Positions 43,599-51,131 of a stretch of 64,000 nt of DNA are shown one piece after another. The DNA is from Kribbella caucasensis (GTDB lineage: Bacteria > Actinomycetota > Actinomycetes > Propionibacteriales > Kribbellaceae), in assembly GCF_004361855.1 (NCBI RefSeq), contig NZ_SNWQ01000003.1, positions 186,001-250,000 on the forward strand. Reading direction: 5' to 3'. Every line of letters starts with the position of its first letter. The stretch's first letter is position 1. The notes beneath the pieces are model-generated. The model was not told the origin of the DNA. It saw nothing but the letters and a program-made list of their open reading frames with translations, and ran no database searches. The position numbers and the translations under genes are program-made.

Positions 43599-44653
43599 CC
43601 GACGACGAGACTGGACAACAGAGCGATGACGAACGTGGCCGGCGCGAACCGGACGGCGAACTTAGGCCCGAACGTGCCTGCCTGCAACGCGATCAGCTTC
43701 ACGTCCACGACCGGCCCGACCACCATGAACGCGAGTCGCGCGGTCAACGAGAACTGGGTCAGGCTGGCCGCCACGAACGCGTCCGCCTCCGAGCAGATCG
43801 CCAGCAGGACGGCCAGCAGACCGAGTACGACGACCGACAGCAGCAGGTTGCTCGCCACGTGGTCGAGCCATTCGCGCGGCACCACGACATTGAGCGTGGC
43901 CGCGGCGGCCGCGCCGATCACCAGGAACCCGCCGGCGTGCAGGAAATCGTGCAACATCGACTCGCGGAAGACGTCGGCCTTGCGGGTCCCCTCGGCGTGC
44001 CGGTTCTTCGGCAGCTTGAACCAGGAACCGCCCTTGCCGGTCAGCAGCCACAACCAGCCGAGGATCATCGACACGGCGAGCGAGGTGACCGCCCGGGCGA
44101 CGACGACCTTCGGCTGCCCGGGGAACGCGACCGCGGTGGAAGCCAGTACGACCGGGTTGATCGCCGGCGCCGCGAGCAGGAACGCGATCGCCGCGGCCGG
44201 GGTGACCCCACGGCTCATCAGGGCGGCGGACACCGGCACGGAGGCGCACTCGCAGCCCGGCAGGATCACGCCGGACGCGCTGGCCACCGGTACGGCGAGG
44301 GCCGGGTGCTTGGGGAGCGCCTTGGCGAAGAAGCTCGCCGGAACGAACGCGGTGAGGGCGGCGGAGAGCAGTACCCCGAGGACCAGGAACGGCAGCGCCT
44401 GGACCGTCACGCCGACGAACATCGTCGCCCAGGTCCGGATCCCGTCGCCGGTGAAGAGACTGGTGAAGATCCGCCGCCCGAACAGCGCGAGCACCACCAG
44501 CACGATCAGCGTCACGGTGAACGCGATCGACGAGCCCGCAGGTTCCTTCTCCTCCTTCTCCGGGAGGTCCGCGGGCGGCGGCTGAGGCGGGTCGGATTCG
44601 GCCGTCTTGGCGGCGGATTCCGTCGCCTCGGCGGAGTCGGCAGGCGTGCTCAT
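43583..44653 (-). CDS. DUF318/YraQ-family permease, probable metal-linked transporter
   Basis: A permease of about 356 residues with a Pro/Glu-rich N-terminus and at least eight membrane segments. Family motifs include GVILPGCECASVPVSAALMS, AIAFLLAAPAINPVVLASTA and a second-half equivalent FVAASLTQFS with FMVVGPVVDVKL. The Cys pair CECA may bind metal. ATG 44653 has AGGATG upstream; ATG 44662 is possible. It overlaps its TIGR03943-type partner. The Zur-like box at 44709-44727 suggests induction in zinc shortage. Confidence 0.85.
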   Translation of the reverse strand: MSTPADSAEATESAAKTAESDPPQPPPADLPEKEEKEPAGSSIAFTVTLIVLVVLALFGRRIFTSLFTGDGIRTWATMFVGVTVQALPFLVLGVLLSAALTAFVPASFFAKALPKHPALAVPVASASGVILPGCECASVPVSAALMSRGVTPAAAIAFLLAAPAINPVVLASTAVAFPGQPKVVVARAVTSLAVSMILGWLWLLTGKGGSWFKLPKNRHAEGTRKADVFRESMLHDFLHAGGFLVIGAAAAATLNVVVPREWLDHVASNLLLSVVVLGLLAVLLAICSEADAFVAASLTQFSLTARLAFMVVGPVVDVKLIALQAGTFGPKFAVRFAPATFVIALLSSLVVGWWLL

Positions 44654-44708
44654 GGGCGGCATCCTGACACAGCAGGGTGCACCTGATCGACTACCAGGGG
44701 TGGAACAA

Positions 44709-44727
44709 AATGAAAATGAGCGTCATT
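44709..44727. promoter_or_regulatory. Zur-like box upstream of the permease operon
   Basis: AATGAAAATGAGCGTCATT contains the inverted repeat AATGA-GCG-TCATT (44715-44727) preceded by the A-rich arm seen in actinobacterial Zur sites (TGAAAATGA type). It lies 56-74 nt upstream of the permease start. The match is partial and made from memory of the consensus. Confidence 0.5.
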
Positions 44728-44847
44728 CCGGGAAATAGTCGTGCTGGTGCCTGAGGTCTGGGGTGGGTGCTGGGTGGCAGCTGGGGTGCATGGAAAGTGC
44801 ACTTTGAGTTCCTGGTGACGGGTTGGGGCCCGTGACAGGGTGAGCAC

Positions 44848-46044
44848 ATGGACACCGACGTCGTGAAAGCTGTCACCTCGCTCACCTCCCGCTGGGCGCG
44901 TACGCTCTCGCCCGGCAACACGGTCGTCTCCGGTCTTGGGCTCTGGCCATTGCTCGCGTTGCTGGCGACCGCGGCCGACGAGCCAGGCCGTTCCGAGTTG
45001 GCCGCGGCGACCGGCGTCCAGGCTGACGGTGCCGCGGCGAAGGCTGTCGAGCTCATCCAAACGGTGGACGACGTCGCCGACCTCCATGCCGCCCTGGGCG
45101 TTTGGCTGCATCAGCAATTGAAGCTCAGCGAATCGTTCGACAGCGTGATCCCGACCGACGTGACCGGCACGTTGACCGGCGACCTCGCCGCGGACAAGGC
45201 CAAACTCGACGCCTGGGCCGCGGAGCACACCGACAACCTGATCCGCGAGATGCCGATCGAGGTCACCCCCGACCTCGCCGTCGTCCTCGCCTCGGCGCTG
45301 TCGCTCAAGACCACCTGGGTCCTGCCCTTCAAAGAACAGCTCAGGCGCCTGTACGACGGCCCGTGGTCCGGCACATCGTCGGGCACGTCATGGCACTGGC
45401 TCGAGCGGACCGACCGCGACCTCGACACAGTCCGCCTCTACGACGCGCCCGGGGCCGGCCGGCTCACGGTGATCACCGTGGCGGGCGACGCTGATGTAGA
45501 CGTCCTGCTGGGATTCGGATCACCTGAGGCGGCGCAGTCCGACGTACTGGGTGCGCTCGTCGAGTCGTCGTACGAGCCGACGGGTGGTCAATCAGGCAGC
45601 GTGTTGGTGGAGAAGGGGGAGCGCGGGGATGAGGTGGCGCCCGGGATCAGGATCGGGGCGACGACCGACCCGACGCCGGATGTGAAGTTGTCGCTGCCTT
45701 CGTTCAGCGTGAAGGTGGAGCACGACCTGCTCGCCCAGCGGGAACTCTTCGGGCTCACGGCCGTCACCAGCGATCCCGGACCGAGCGGTCACTTCAGTGC
45801 GATCAGCCCCGAGCCGCTCGTTGTCGGTCAGGCCAAACAGACTGTCCTCGCCCGCTTCTTCGCCACCGGATTCGAGGCCGCCGCGGTGACCGCCGTCGGG
45901 TTGAGGCGAGCCTCGATGCCCACCCACCAGGCCCGGCGCCTGGACGTGACCTTGGATCGCCCGTTCGGCTTCGTCGCCGTCCACCGCGAGTCCCGCCTTC
46001 CGGTGGTCGCCGGTTGGCTCGCCGAACCCACCGAACCGGAGTGA
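44848..46044 (+). CDS. Serpin-family protein (cytosolic)
   Basis: A 398-residue serpin-like protein without a signal peptide. The conserved C-terminal part is clear: a reactive-centre-loop region TGFEAAAVTAVGLRRAS (about 340-356) followed by VTLDRPFGFVAVHRESRLPV and VVAGWLAEP, the serpin C-terminal strands. The central SALSLKTTWVLPF and FSVKVEHDLLAQRELFGLTA match shutter and loop regions. Inhibitory serpins trap serine or cysteine proteases; the Ala/Val/Thr-rich hinge favours an inhibitory type, but the target protease is unknown. Bacterial serpins are uncommon and intracellular ones more so. Confidence 0.8.
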   Translation: MDTDVVKAVTSLTSRWARTLSPGNTVVSGLGLWPLLALLATAADEPGRSELAAATGVQADGAAAKAVELIQTVDDVADLHAALGVWLHQQLKLSESFDSVIPTDVTGTLTGDLAADKAKLDAWAAEHTDNLIREMPIEVTPDLAVVLASALSLKTTWVLPFKEQLRRLYDGPWSGTSSGTSWHWLERTDRDLDTVRLYDAPGAGRLTVITVAGDADVDVLLGFGSPEAAQSDVLGALVESSYEPTGGQSGSVLVEKGERGDEVAPGIRIGATTDPTPDVKLSLPSFSVKVEHDLLAQRELFGLTAVTSDPGPSGHFSAISPEPLVVGQAKQTVLARFFATGFEAAAVTAVGLRRASMPTHQARRLDVTLDRPFGFVAVHRESRLPVVAGWLAEPTEPE

Positions 46045-46066
46045 TGCCCTGTCGAGGGATGTCTGG

Positions 46067-46609
46067 TCAGGGGAGTGCGAAGAGCTTGTTGAGAAGGGCT
46101 GAGGCCTCGTCGACTGCTTTGCGGTCGCCGGTCAGCAGCAGGTCGAAGAGCAGGCCGCGCGACGCGGCCAGCCCGAGACGTGCGTAGGCGGGGGCTTCGT
46201 CGGCTGGGATCCCGGCCCGAATGCAGAGGTCGACCAGCGGCGGCAGCCAGACAGCGATGAGGTCGGCCTTGAGCGCTTCGGTGTGGGGGCGGTTCTGCAT
46301 CGCGTGCGCGGACAACTCGAAGAAGAGCGGTCCGTAGATCAGCGCGGCCTCGGTCACCCGGCGCCAGAACTGCTCGGCTTGCTGCTCGATCGACAGATCC
46401 TCGGCGGTCAGTTCGGCGAGCAGGTCACGCTGTTGCTGCTCGACCGTCCGCACCACCTCGGACAGCAGACCCTCGCGCGAACCGAAGTGGTAGATCAGCA
46501 TCCGATGACTTGTGCCCAGCGCAGTCGCGATACTCCGCAGACTCGCGTCCCCGATCCCGTTCTTCGCAAAGTGCGCGACCGCGTCGCCGAGCAGCGATTC
46601 CCGGCTCAC
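46067..46609 (-). CDS. TetR-family transcriptional regulator
   Basis: A 180-residue TetR regulator. The DNA-binding domain reads LGDAVAHFAKNGIGDASLRS, IATALGTSHRMLIYHFGSRE, GLLSEVVRTVEQQQRDLLAE. It lies 79 nt downstream of the SRPBCC gene on the same strand, which itself carries a long palindrome over its start codon; this TetR is a candidate ligand of that site. It is convergent with the serpin gene. Confidence 0.85.
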   Translation of the reverse strand: MSRESLLGDAVAHFAKNGIGDASLRSIATALGTSHRMLIYHFGSREGLLSEVVRTVEQQQRDLLAELTAEDLSIEQQAEQFWRRVTEAALIYGPLFFELSAHAMQNRPHTEALKADLIAVWLPPLVDLCIRAGIPADEAPAYARLGLAASRGLLFDLLLTGDRKAVDEASALLNKLFALP

Positions 46610-46688
46610 CGTGCCGACCCGGTTCCACCGGCGCGCGTGGTACGGCTCACCCGGTCCGGGACGGTTCCGCTGGGGTGCGTCGTACGGG

Positions 46689-47108
46689 TCACTGGTTTTC
46701 GGTGGCCTGTTTCAGGCTTTCGCCTTCTTGTTTGATGTAGCGGCGGGTGAGGTTGGCGTAGAGCTTGCCGAACAGCCAGCCGAGCGGGCCTTCCTGGATG
46801 ATGATCGACGTCGCCACCGTGCCGTCCGGAGTCGCCTCGACCCGGTGGCCGCCGGTGGTCTTGATGCCCGGCGCGCGCGACACCCATTCGAAGTACTCGC
46901 CGTCCTTCAGCTCTGTCACCTCCCAGATCGCCACCGGGAGTTTCGGCTGACGGATCCGGGTCCGCGCGCCGAGGTGGATCGGCCCCTCGTCGAGCCGCTC
47001 GACGGACTCGATCGTCGGGGTCCACTCGGGCCACTTGGCGACGTCGCTGAACACCTCCCAGACACGTTCGGGGGAGGCCTGCACGGTGACGGACGACTCG
47101 AAGCGCAT
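46689..47108 (-). CDS. SRPBCC (polyketide cyclase/START-like) family protein
   Basis: A 139-residue ligand-binding helix-grip protein: MRFESSVTVQASPERVWEVF, SDVAKWPEWTPTIESVERLD, with C-terminal EGPLGWLFGKLYANLTRRYI. The ATG at 47108 is preferred, as the conserved domain starts at once; it lies inside the left arm of the 26-bp palindrome, so the mRNA is probably leaderless or very short-leadered. Ligand unknown. Confidence 0.82.
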   Translation of the reverse strand: MRFESSVTVQASPERVWEVFSDVAKWPEWTPTIESVERLDEGPIHLGARTRIRQPKLPVAIWEVTELKDGEYFEWVSRAPGIKTTGGHRVEATPDGTVATSIIIQEGPLGWLFGKLYANLTRRYIKQEGESLKQATENQ

Positions 47109-47128
47109 GTACCAAATGGTACATGCGC
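47103..47128. promoter_or_regulatory. 26-bp near-perfect palindrome over the SRPBCC start codon
   Basis: Arms GCGCATGTACC (47103-47113) and GGTACATGCGC (47118-47128) are perfectly complementary around an AAAT spacer. The SRPBCC start codon (47106-47108) is within it. The core TACCAAATGGTA is of the length and type bound by TetR dimers. Confidence 0.65.
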
Positions 47129-47243
47129 ACACCGTGGCGGGGAATCACCTGAGCGTGCAAAGTCGGGGTACGGACGGTAAGAGTCGGGTCAGATCGGCGA
47201 TGGCTTTGCGTCCGCGAACGGTCCCGCCGGTAGGGTCTTCGCC

Positions 47244-47438
47244 ATGGCTGACCAGAACGTCACGAACAACATCGAGAACGACCAGGACCCGGGCGCGAGT
47301 ACCCAGATGTTCCGTGCCTTCGTCAACGAGGGCGAGGTCCACGCTGCCGAAGAGCCGAAACTCAACGGCCGCACGCTCGCCATCATCGGCGCCGGCATCG
47401 TCCTGATCGCCGTCATCGCCGCCGTCCTCGTCTTCTGA
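47244..47438 (+). CDS. Small single-pass membrane protein (64 aa)
   Basis: A 64-residue protein: acidic, polar N-terminal 43 residues (MADQNVTNNIENDQDPGAST) then one C-terminal membrane helix TLAIIGAGIVLIAVIAAVLV. The tail-anchored topology and codon use look genuine. It has no recognised homologue and no operon partner; it stands between divergent and convergent neighbours. Confidence 0.6.
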   Translation: MADQNVTNNIENDQDPGASTQMFRAFVNEGEVHAAEEPKLNGRTLAIIGAGIVLIAVIAAVLVF

Positions 47439-47474
47439 TCTATCGCCCACACGGCGCCTTCTGACCGACCGCTC

Positions 47475-48491
47475 CTACGGCGTCGTCTCACCTACCGCTC
47501 CCCCGCGACCCAGCCCCACCGGATGCGCACCACCGTGGATCGGGAAGGTCGAGACCTCGGCGGCGAGGTCGTCGTACTGGTCGGGGGTGAGTTGCTCGGT
47601 GAGTTTGAGGGCGACCCGGCCGGCCTTTCTGCCCCAGGCGCCGACGATGCGGCCGTCGGCCAGCACCCCGTTGGGGTGAAACGAGTCCGAGGCCGGAGTC
47701 AGGATTCGCCTTCCGGGGGCGATGAAGAGGCCATCGCGGTCTCGCCCGAGCAGCCGGAGGTCGGGCTCGACGAGCAAGCGGATTCCGCGGGGCGGGGTCG
47801 CCTGGTGGAAGCGACTCTCGTCGGCCTGCAGTATCCAAGCCGGCGTACCCTCGAAGTCCACCTCGAGCAGTTCCCCGGACAGCGAAGCCCAGATCTGCCG
47901 GGCGTCGGCAGGAGCTAGCCCGGCCCACCAGGCGAACGTCTTCGGGGTGGTCGGAGCGAAGCGGTGAACGTGACGACGGCAAAGCTCCGTGCGTGCTTCG
48001 TCGAGGTCGATGTCCGGCCTCGGCACTTCGCGGACCCGCAGGGAACTGGTGGTCCAGCGCAGGGCGATCCTGCCGCTCAAGCAGGCAGCGCGCAGACCAG
48101 GGCGACCGCCGCGGAGCTCGCGCCCGCCCAGTGTTCGGCACACGCTGTCGGCAAGTTCGTCGATCTTTCGAATGGCGTCGACGGCGAGCGGGAGTCGGCC
48201 GAGGGTGAAGACGCCGAAGTCCTTCCGGGGTAGGACGTACACCGCATCGCGTGGACTGTAGGTCTGGATCAGCGACGGATGCTCCCAATCGGATGGCTCG
48301 CAGCCCTCGATTCGGGCGTGCAGACCCAGGAGAGCGTCCCGAGGTGCGGTGTCCTGGAGGCCGACGTACGCCGCTTCCTCGAACGAGCCCGCCGGGAGTC
48401 GATCGACCAGGTGATTCACGTGCAGCCGGTAGGCCACGGCCTGGTCGCGGCCGATCCGGGGGCGGGTCAACGGGTTCTGGCTGAGCGTCAT
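47475..48491 (-). CDS. Winged-helix DNA-binding domain protein (HTH_42 family)
   Basis: A 338-residue protein of the HTH_42 family (AlkZ/YcaQ-like). It starts RIGRDQAVAYRLHVNHLVDR, and includes GLQDTAPRDALLGLHARI, then winged-helix repeats in the middle (TPKTFAWWAGLAPADARQIW, LLEVDFEGTPAWIL) and VVGAWGRKAGRVALKL-type C-terminal strands (IVGAWGRKAGRVALKL). Some members are DNA glycosylases acting on crosslinks; that activity is not proven here. It is divergent from a WYL-domain regulator across 60 nt. Confidence 0.78.
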   Translation of the reverse strand: MTLSQNPLTRPRIGRDQAVAYRLHVNHLVDRLPAGSFEEAAYVGLQDTAPRDALLGLHARIEGCEPSDWEHPSLIQTYSPRDAVYVLPRKDFGVFTLGRLPLAVDAIRKIDELADSVCRTLGGRELRGGRPGLRAACLSGRIALRWTTSSLRVREVPRPDIDLDEARTELCRRHVHRFAPTTPKTFAWWAGLAPADARQIWASLSGELLEVDFEGTPAWILQADESRFHQATPPRGIRLLVEPDLRLLGRDRDGLFIAPGRRILTPASDSFHPNGVLADGRIVGAWGRKAGRVALKLTEQLTPDQYDDLAAEVSTFPIHGGAHPVGLGRGGAVGETTP

Positions 48492-48551
48492 GCGGCCACG
48501 CTAGGTCCTTCTGCGGACAGGATCGGTCCGCGAAAGGGCGATAATCGACCT

Positions 48552-49511
48552 GTGGATACCGCTGCCCGGCTGCTTCGACTGCTGTCGCTGTTGCAGAGTC
48601 GCCCGCATTGGGACGGCGCCGAGCTCGCGAGCCGCCTGGAGGTCACTCCCAGAACGGTGCGCCGGGATGTGACGAGGCTGCGATCCCTCGGCTACCCGGT
48701 CGACGCCGACGCGGGTCACGGCGGCGGCTACCACCTCGGCCATGGTGGTCGGCTGCCGCCGCTCCTGCTGGACGACGAGGAGGCGGTCGCGATCGCCGTC
48801 GGGCTGCGGGTCGCCACCGCCACGACGGTCTCCGGAGTGGAGGAAGCAGCCGTCGCCGCGCTCGGCAAGTTGCACCAGGTGCTGCCGGTCAGGCTCCGCG
48901 AGCAGGTTACGGCGATTGCCGGCAGCACGATCCACTTGCCGCGGGGGGATCTGCCTTCGATCGACTCCGAAGTGCTCGTCGCCCTTGCGGCCGGCTGTCG
49001 GCGGACCGAGGGCATCCGGTTCGGCTATCGCGATCACGCCGGCCGGGAGAGCGAGCGGTCGGTCGAGCCGTTCCACATCGTCCACACCGGGCGACGGTGG
49101 TATCTCGTCGCCAGGGATCGCGATCGGGACGCATGGCGGACGTTCCGCGTCGACCGCATCGTCGAACCCAGGCTGACCGGGCACCGGTACCGCTTCGACG
49201 ATCCGCCGGATCCGGTCGCACTCGTCGCGGAGGGAACGGGGATCGCGCCATACGAGATCGAGGCACGCGTGCTGGTCCATGCCAACGCCGAAGTCGTCGC
49301 CAAGGTGTTTCCGCCCGGTGACGGCGTCTTGGAGCCTGTCGACGCGGCCTCGTGCCTGCTGCGATTCGGGGCGGGCGAGTTGGCCCCGCTGGTGGAGCAC
49401 GTCGCACGGATTCCCTGGGAGTTCGAGGTGCTCGCCCCGGATGAGCTCCGCGAAGCGCTCCGCGAGCTCGGCGAGCGACTTACCCGAGCCACCGCCCGTA
49501 CTGAAACCTAG
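48552..49511 (+). CDS. HTH/WYL-domain transcriptional regulator (YafY-like)
   Basis: A 319-residue regulator with an N-terminal DeoR-type helix-turn-helix (AARLLRLLSLLQSRPHWDGA, ELASRLEVTPRTVRRDVTRL) and a WYL domain (IRFGYRDHAGRESERSVEPF, HIVHTGRRWYLVARDRDR, WRTFRVDRI), plus a C-terminal WCX extension. GTG 48552 is used. Divergent from the HTH_42 gene; WYL regulators often respond to DNA damage or nucleic acid ligands, so the pair could be a repair unit, an inference from position. Confidence 0.85.
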   Translation: MDTAARLLRLLSLLQSRPHWDGAELASRLEVTPRTVRRDVTRLRSLGYPVDADAGHGGGYHLGHGGRLPPLLLDDEEAVAIAVGLRVATATTVSGVEEAAVAALGKLHQVLPVRLREQVTAIAGSTIHLPRGDLPSIDSEVLVALAAGCRRTEGIRFGYRDHAGRESERSVEPFHIVHTGRRWYLVARDRDRDAWRTFRVDRIVEPRLTGHRYRFDDPPDPVALVAEGTGIAPYEIEARVLVHANAEVVAKVFPPGDGVLEPVDAASCLLRFGAGELAPLVEHVARIPWEFEVLAPDELREALRELGERLTRATARTET

Positions 49512-49540
49512 GCCCGGGGGTGGTGATAGGGAGTGGGGCC

Positions 49541-50086
49541 ATGGAGTTCTTCGTCTACCACCGCGATCGGCCCGGGTCCGCGGCACTGCGCAACGAAATG
49601 CTGGAAGAGCACTGGTCCTACATGGACCGCTACGTGAAAGAGCTGATCGCCCGCGGCCCGACCCTTGCCGACGACGGCGACACACCCACCGGGAGCGTCC
49701 ACATCGTCGACCTGCCGGATCCCGCCGCCGCCCGCGCGTTCGCCTTCGACGAGCCCACCTACCAGGCAGGCGTGTACCGGGACGTGCTGATCCGCCGGTG
49801 GCGCAACCTGCTGGGCCGCACGATGTGGGACTTCCCCGGCGGCCCGACCGATGGCAACCGGTACCTGGTGCTCGGCCTCGGTTCCGGGGAGACCGCCGAA
49901 GCTGTGCCGTCCGACCGGGACGAACTGATCGCGTACGGGCCGCTCCTGTCCGACAACGGCAACACCTGGCTGGGTACAGCGGCACTGGTGCGGGCACCGG
50001 ACCCGGACACGGCCCGCGCCGTACTGACCCCGGACCGGTACGCCGCCATCGAGGTCCACAACTGGCAGTTCGGCGGGCGACGGTAG
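49541..50086 (+). CDS. YCII-related domain protein (two domains)
   Basis: A 181-residue protein with two ferredoxin-like YCII domains in tandem. Domain one contains MEFFVYHRDRPGSAALRNEM, LEEHWSYMDRYVKELIARGP, TGSVHIVDLPDPAAARAFAF; domain two contains RYLVLGLGSGETAEAVPSDR, ELIAYGPLLSDNGNTWLGTA and a shorter end. The conserved His and Asp are present in the first copy. ATG 49541 has GGGAG upstream. Function of stand-alone YCII proteins is unclear. Confidence 0.78.
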   Translation: MEFFVYHRDRPGSAALRNEMLEEHWSYMDRYVKELIARGPTLADDGDTPTGSVHIVDLPDPAAARAFAFDEPTYQAGVYRDVLIRRWRNLLGRTMWDFPGGPTDGNRYLVLGLGSGETAEAVPSDRDELIAYGPLLSDNGNTWLGTAALVRAPDPDTARAVLTPDRYAAIEVHNWQFGGRR

Positions 50087-50204
50087 CGGCCCGGTCGCCC
50101 CGGAACATTACGGTTCAAGCCCGAACGGGCCGTCTTTCCGGTAGTCGTTGACTGGGTCGGGGTGGCGGATGGAGCATGAGGGCTCGGCTAGTCGGGAGGT
50201 TGGC

Positions 50205-51047
50205 ATGGCTGGGGTTGTGCGGGCGGCGTTGGTGCAGACGAACTGGACCGGGGACCAGGAGTCGATGCTGAAGGCGCATGAGGAGTATGCGCGGCAGGCG
50301 GCGGCCCAGGGGGCGAAGGTGATCTGCTTCCAGGAGCTGTTCTACGGGCCGTATTTCTGTCAGTTGCAGGATCCCAAGTTCTACGAGTACGCCGAGTCGG
50401 TGCCGGGTCCGGCGGTCGAGCGGTTCAGCGCGCTCGCCAAGGAACTCGGGATGGTGATCGTGCTGCCGGTGTACGAGCAGGAGCAGCCGGGCGTGCTGTA
50501 CAACACGGCTGCGGTCATCGATGCCGATGGCAAGTACCTCGGGAAGTACCGGAAGAACCACATTCCGCAGGTGAAGGGGTTCTGGGAGAAGTTCTACTTC
50601 CGGCCGGGCAACCTCGGCTACCCGGTGTTCGACACGGCGGTCGGGCGGGTCGGGGTGTACATCTGCTACGACCGGCACTTCCCGGAGGGCTGGCGGGCGC
50701 TCGGGCTCGCGGGTGCGCAGATCGTGTTCAACCCGTCGGCGACCAGTCGCGGGCTGTCGTCGTACCTGTGGAAGCTGGAGCAGCCGGCCTCCGCCGTCGC
50801 GAACGAGTACTTCATCGGCGCGATCAACCGGGTCGGGGTGGAGTCGGAGTTCGGTGACAACGACTTCTACGGTTCGTCGTACTTCGTTGACCCGGAAGGC
50901 AAGTTCGTCGGCGACGTCGGCCACGATCACGACGCCGAGCTGATCGTCCGGGATCTCGACCTCGGTCTGCTGGACACGGTCCGGGACCGCTGGCAGTTCT
51001 ACCGCGACCGCCGCCCCGACGCGTACGGCGACCTCACCAAGCCGTAA
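50205..51047 (+). CDS. Nitrilase-superfamily amidohydrolase, probable beta-ureidopropionase-type
   Basis: A 280-residue C-N hydrolase. The Glu-Lys-Cys triad is E44 (CFQELFYGPYF), K117 (YRKNHIPQ) and C154 (YICYDRHFPEGW). It resembles N-carbamoylputrescine amidase and beta-ureidopropionase. ATG 50205 is chosen from GGGAGG 7 nt upstream. The dihydropyrimidinase 84 nt downstream points to hydrolysis of N-carbamoyl-beta-alanine or a similar carbamoyl amino acid, the third step of reductive pyrimidine degradation. Confidence 0.88.
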   Translation: MAGVVRAALVQTNWTGDQESMLKAHEEYARQAAAQGAKVICFQELFYGPYFCQLQDPKFYEYAESVPGPAVERFSALAKELGMVIVLPVYEQEQPGVLYNTAAVIDADGKYLGKYRKNHIPQVKGFWEKFYFRPGNLGYPVFDTAVGRVGVYICYDRHFPEGWRALGLAGAQIVFNPSATSRGLSSYLWKLEQPASAVANEYFIGAINRVGVESEFGDNDFYGSSYFVDPEGKFVGDVGHDHDAELIVRDLDLGLLDTVRDRWQFYRDRRPDAYGDLTKP

Positions 51048-51069
51048 GCCGAGCCGGTACGCCGGGTTC

Positions 51070-51107
51070 GCCGTACCGCCCGAGCTGAGCCGTACCGCCT
51101 GAGCTGA
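51070..51107. repeat. Tandem 19-bp direct repeat in the nitrilase-hydantoinase gap
   Basis: GCCGTACCGCCCGAGCTGA and GCCGTACCGCCTGAGCTGA are adjacent and differ at one base. They lie 23 nt after the nitrilase stop and 24 nt before the next start. They could be binding sites or a slippage product. Confidence 0.75.
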
Positions 51108-51131
51108 ACAGAGACCGAAGGAGCGCCAAGG

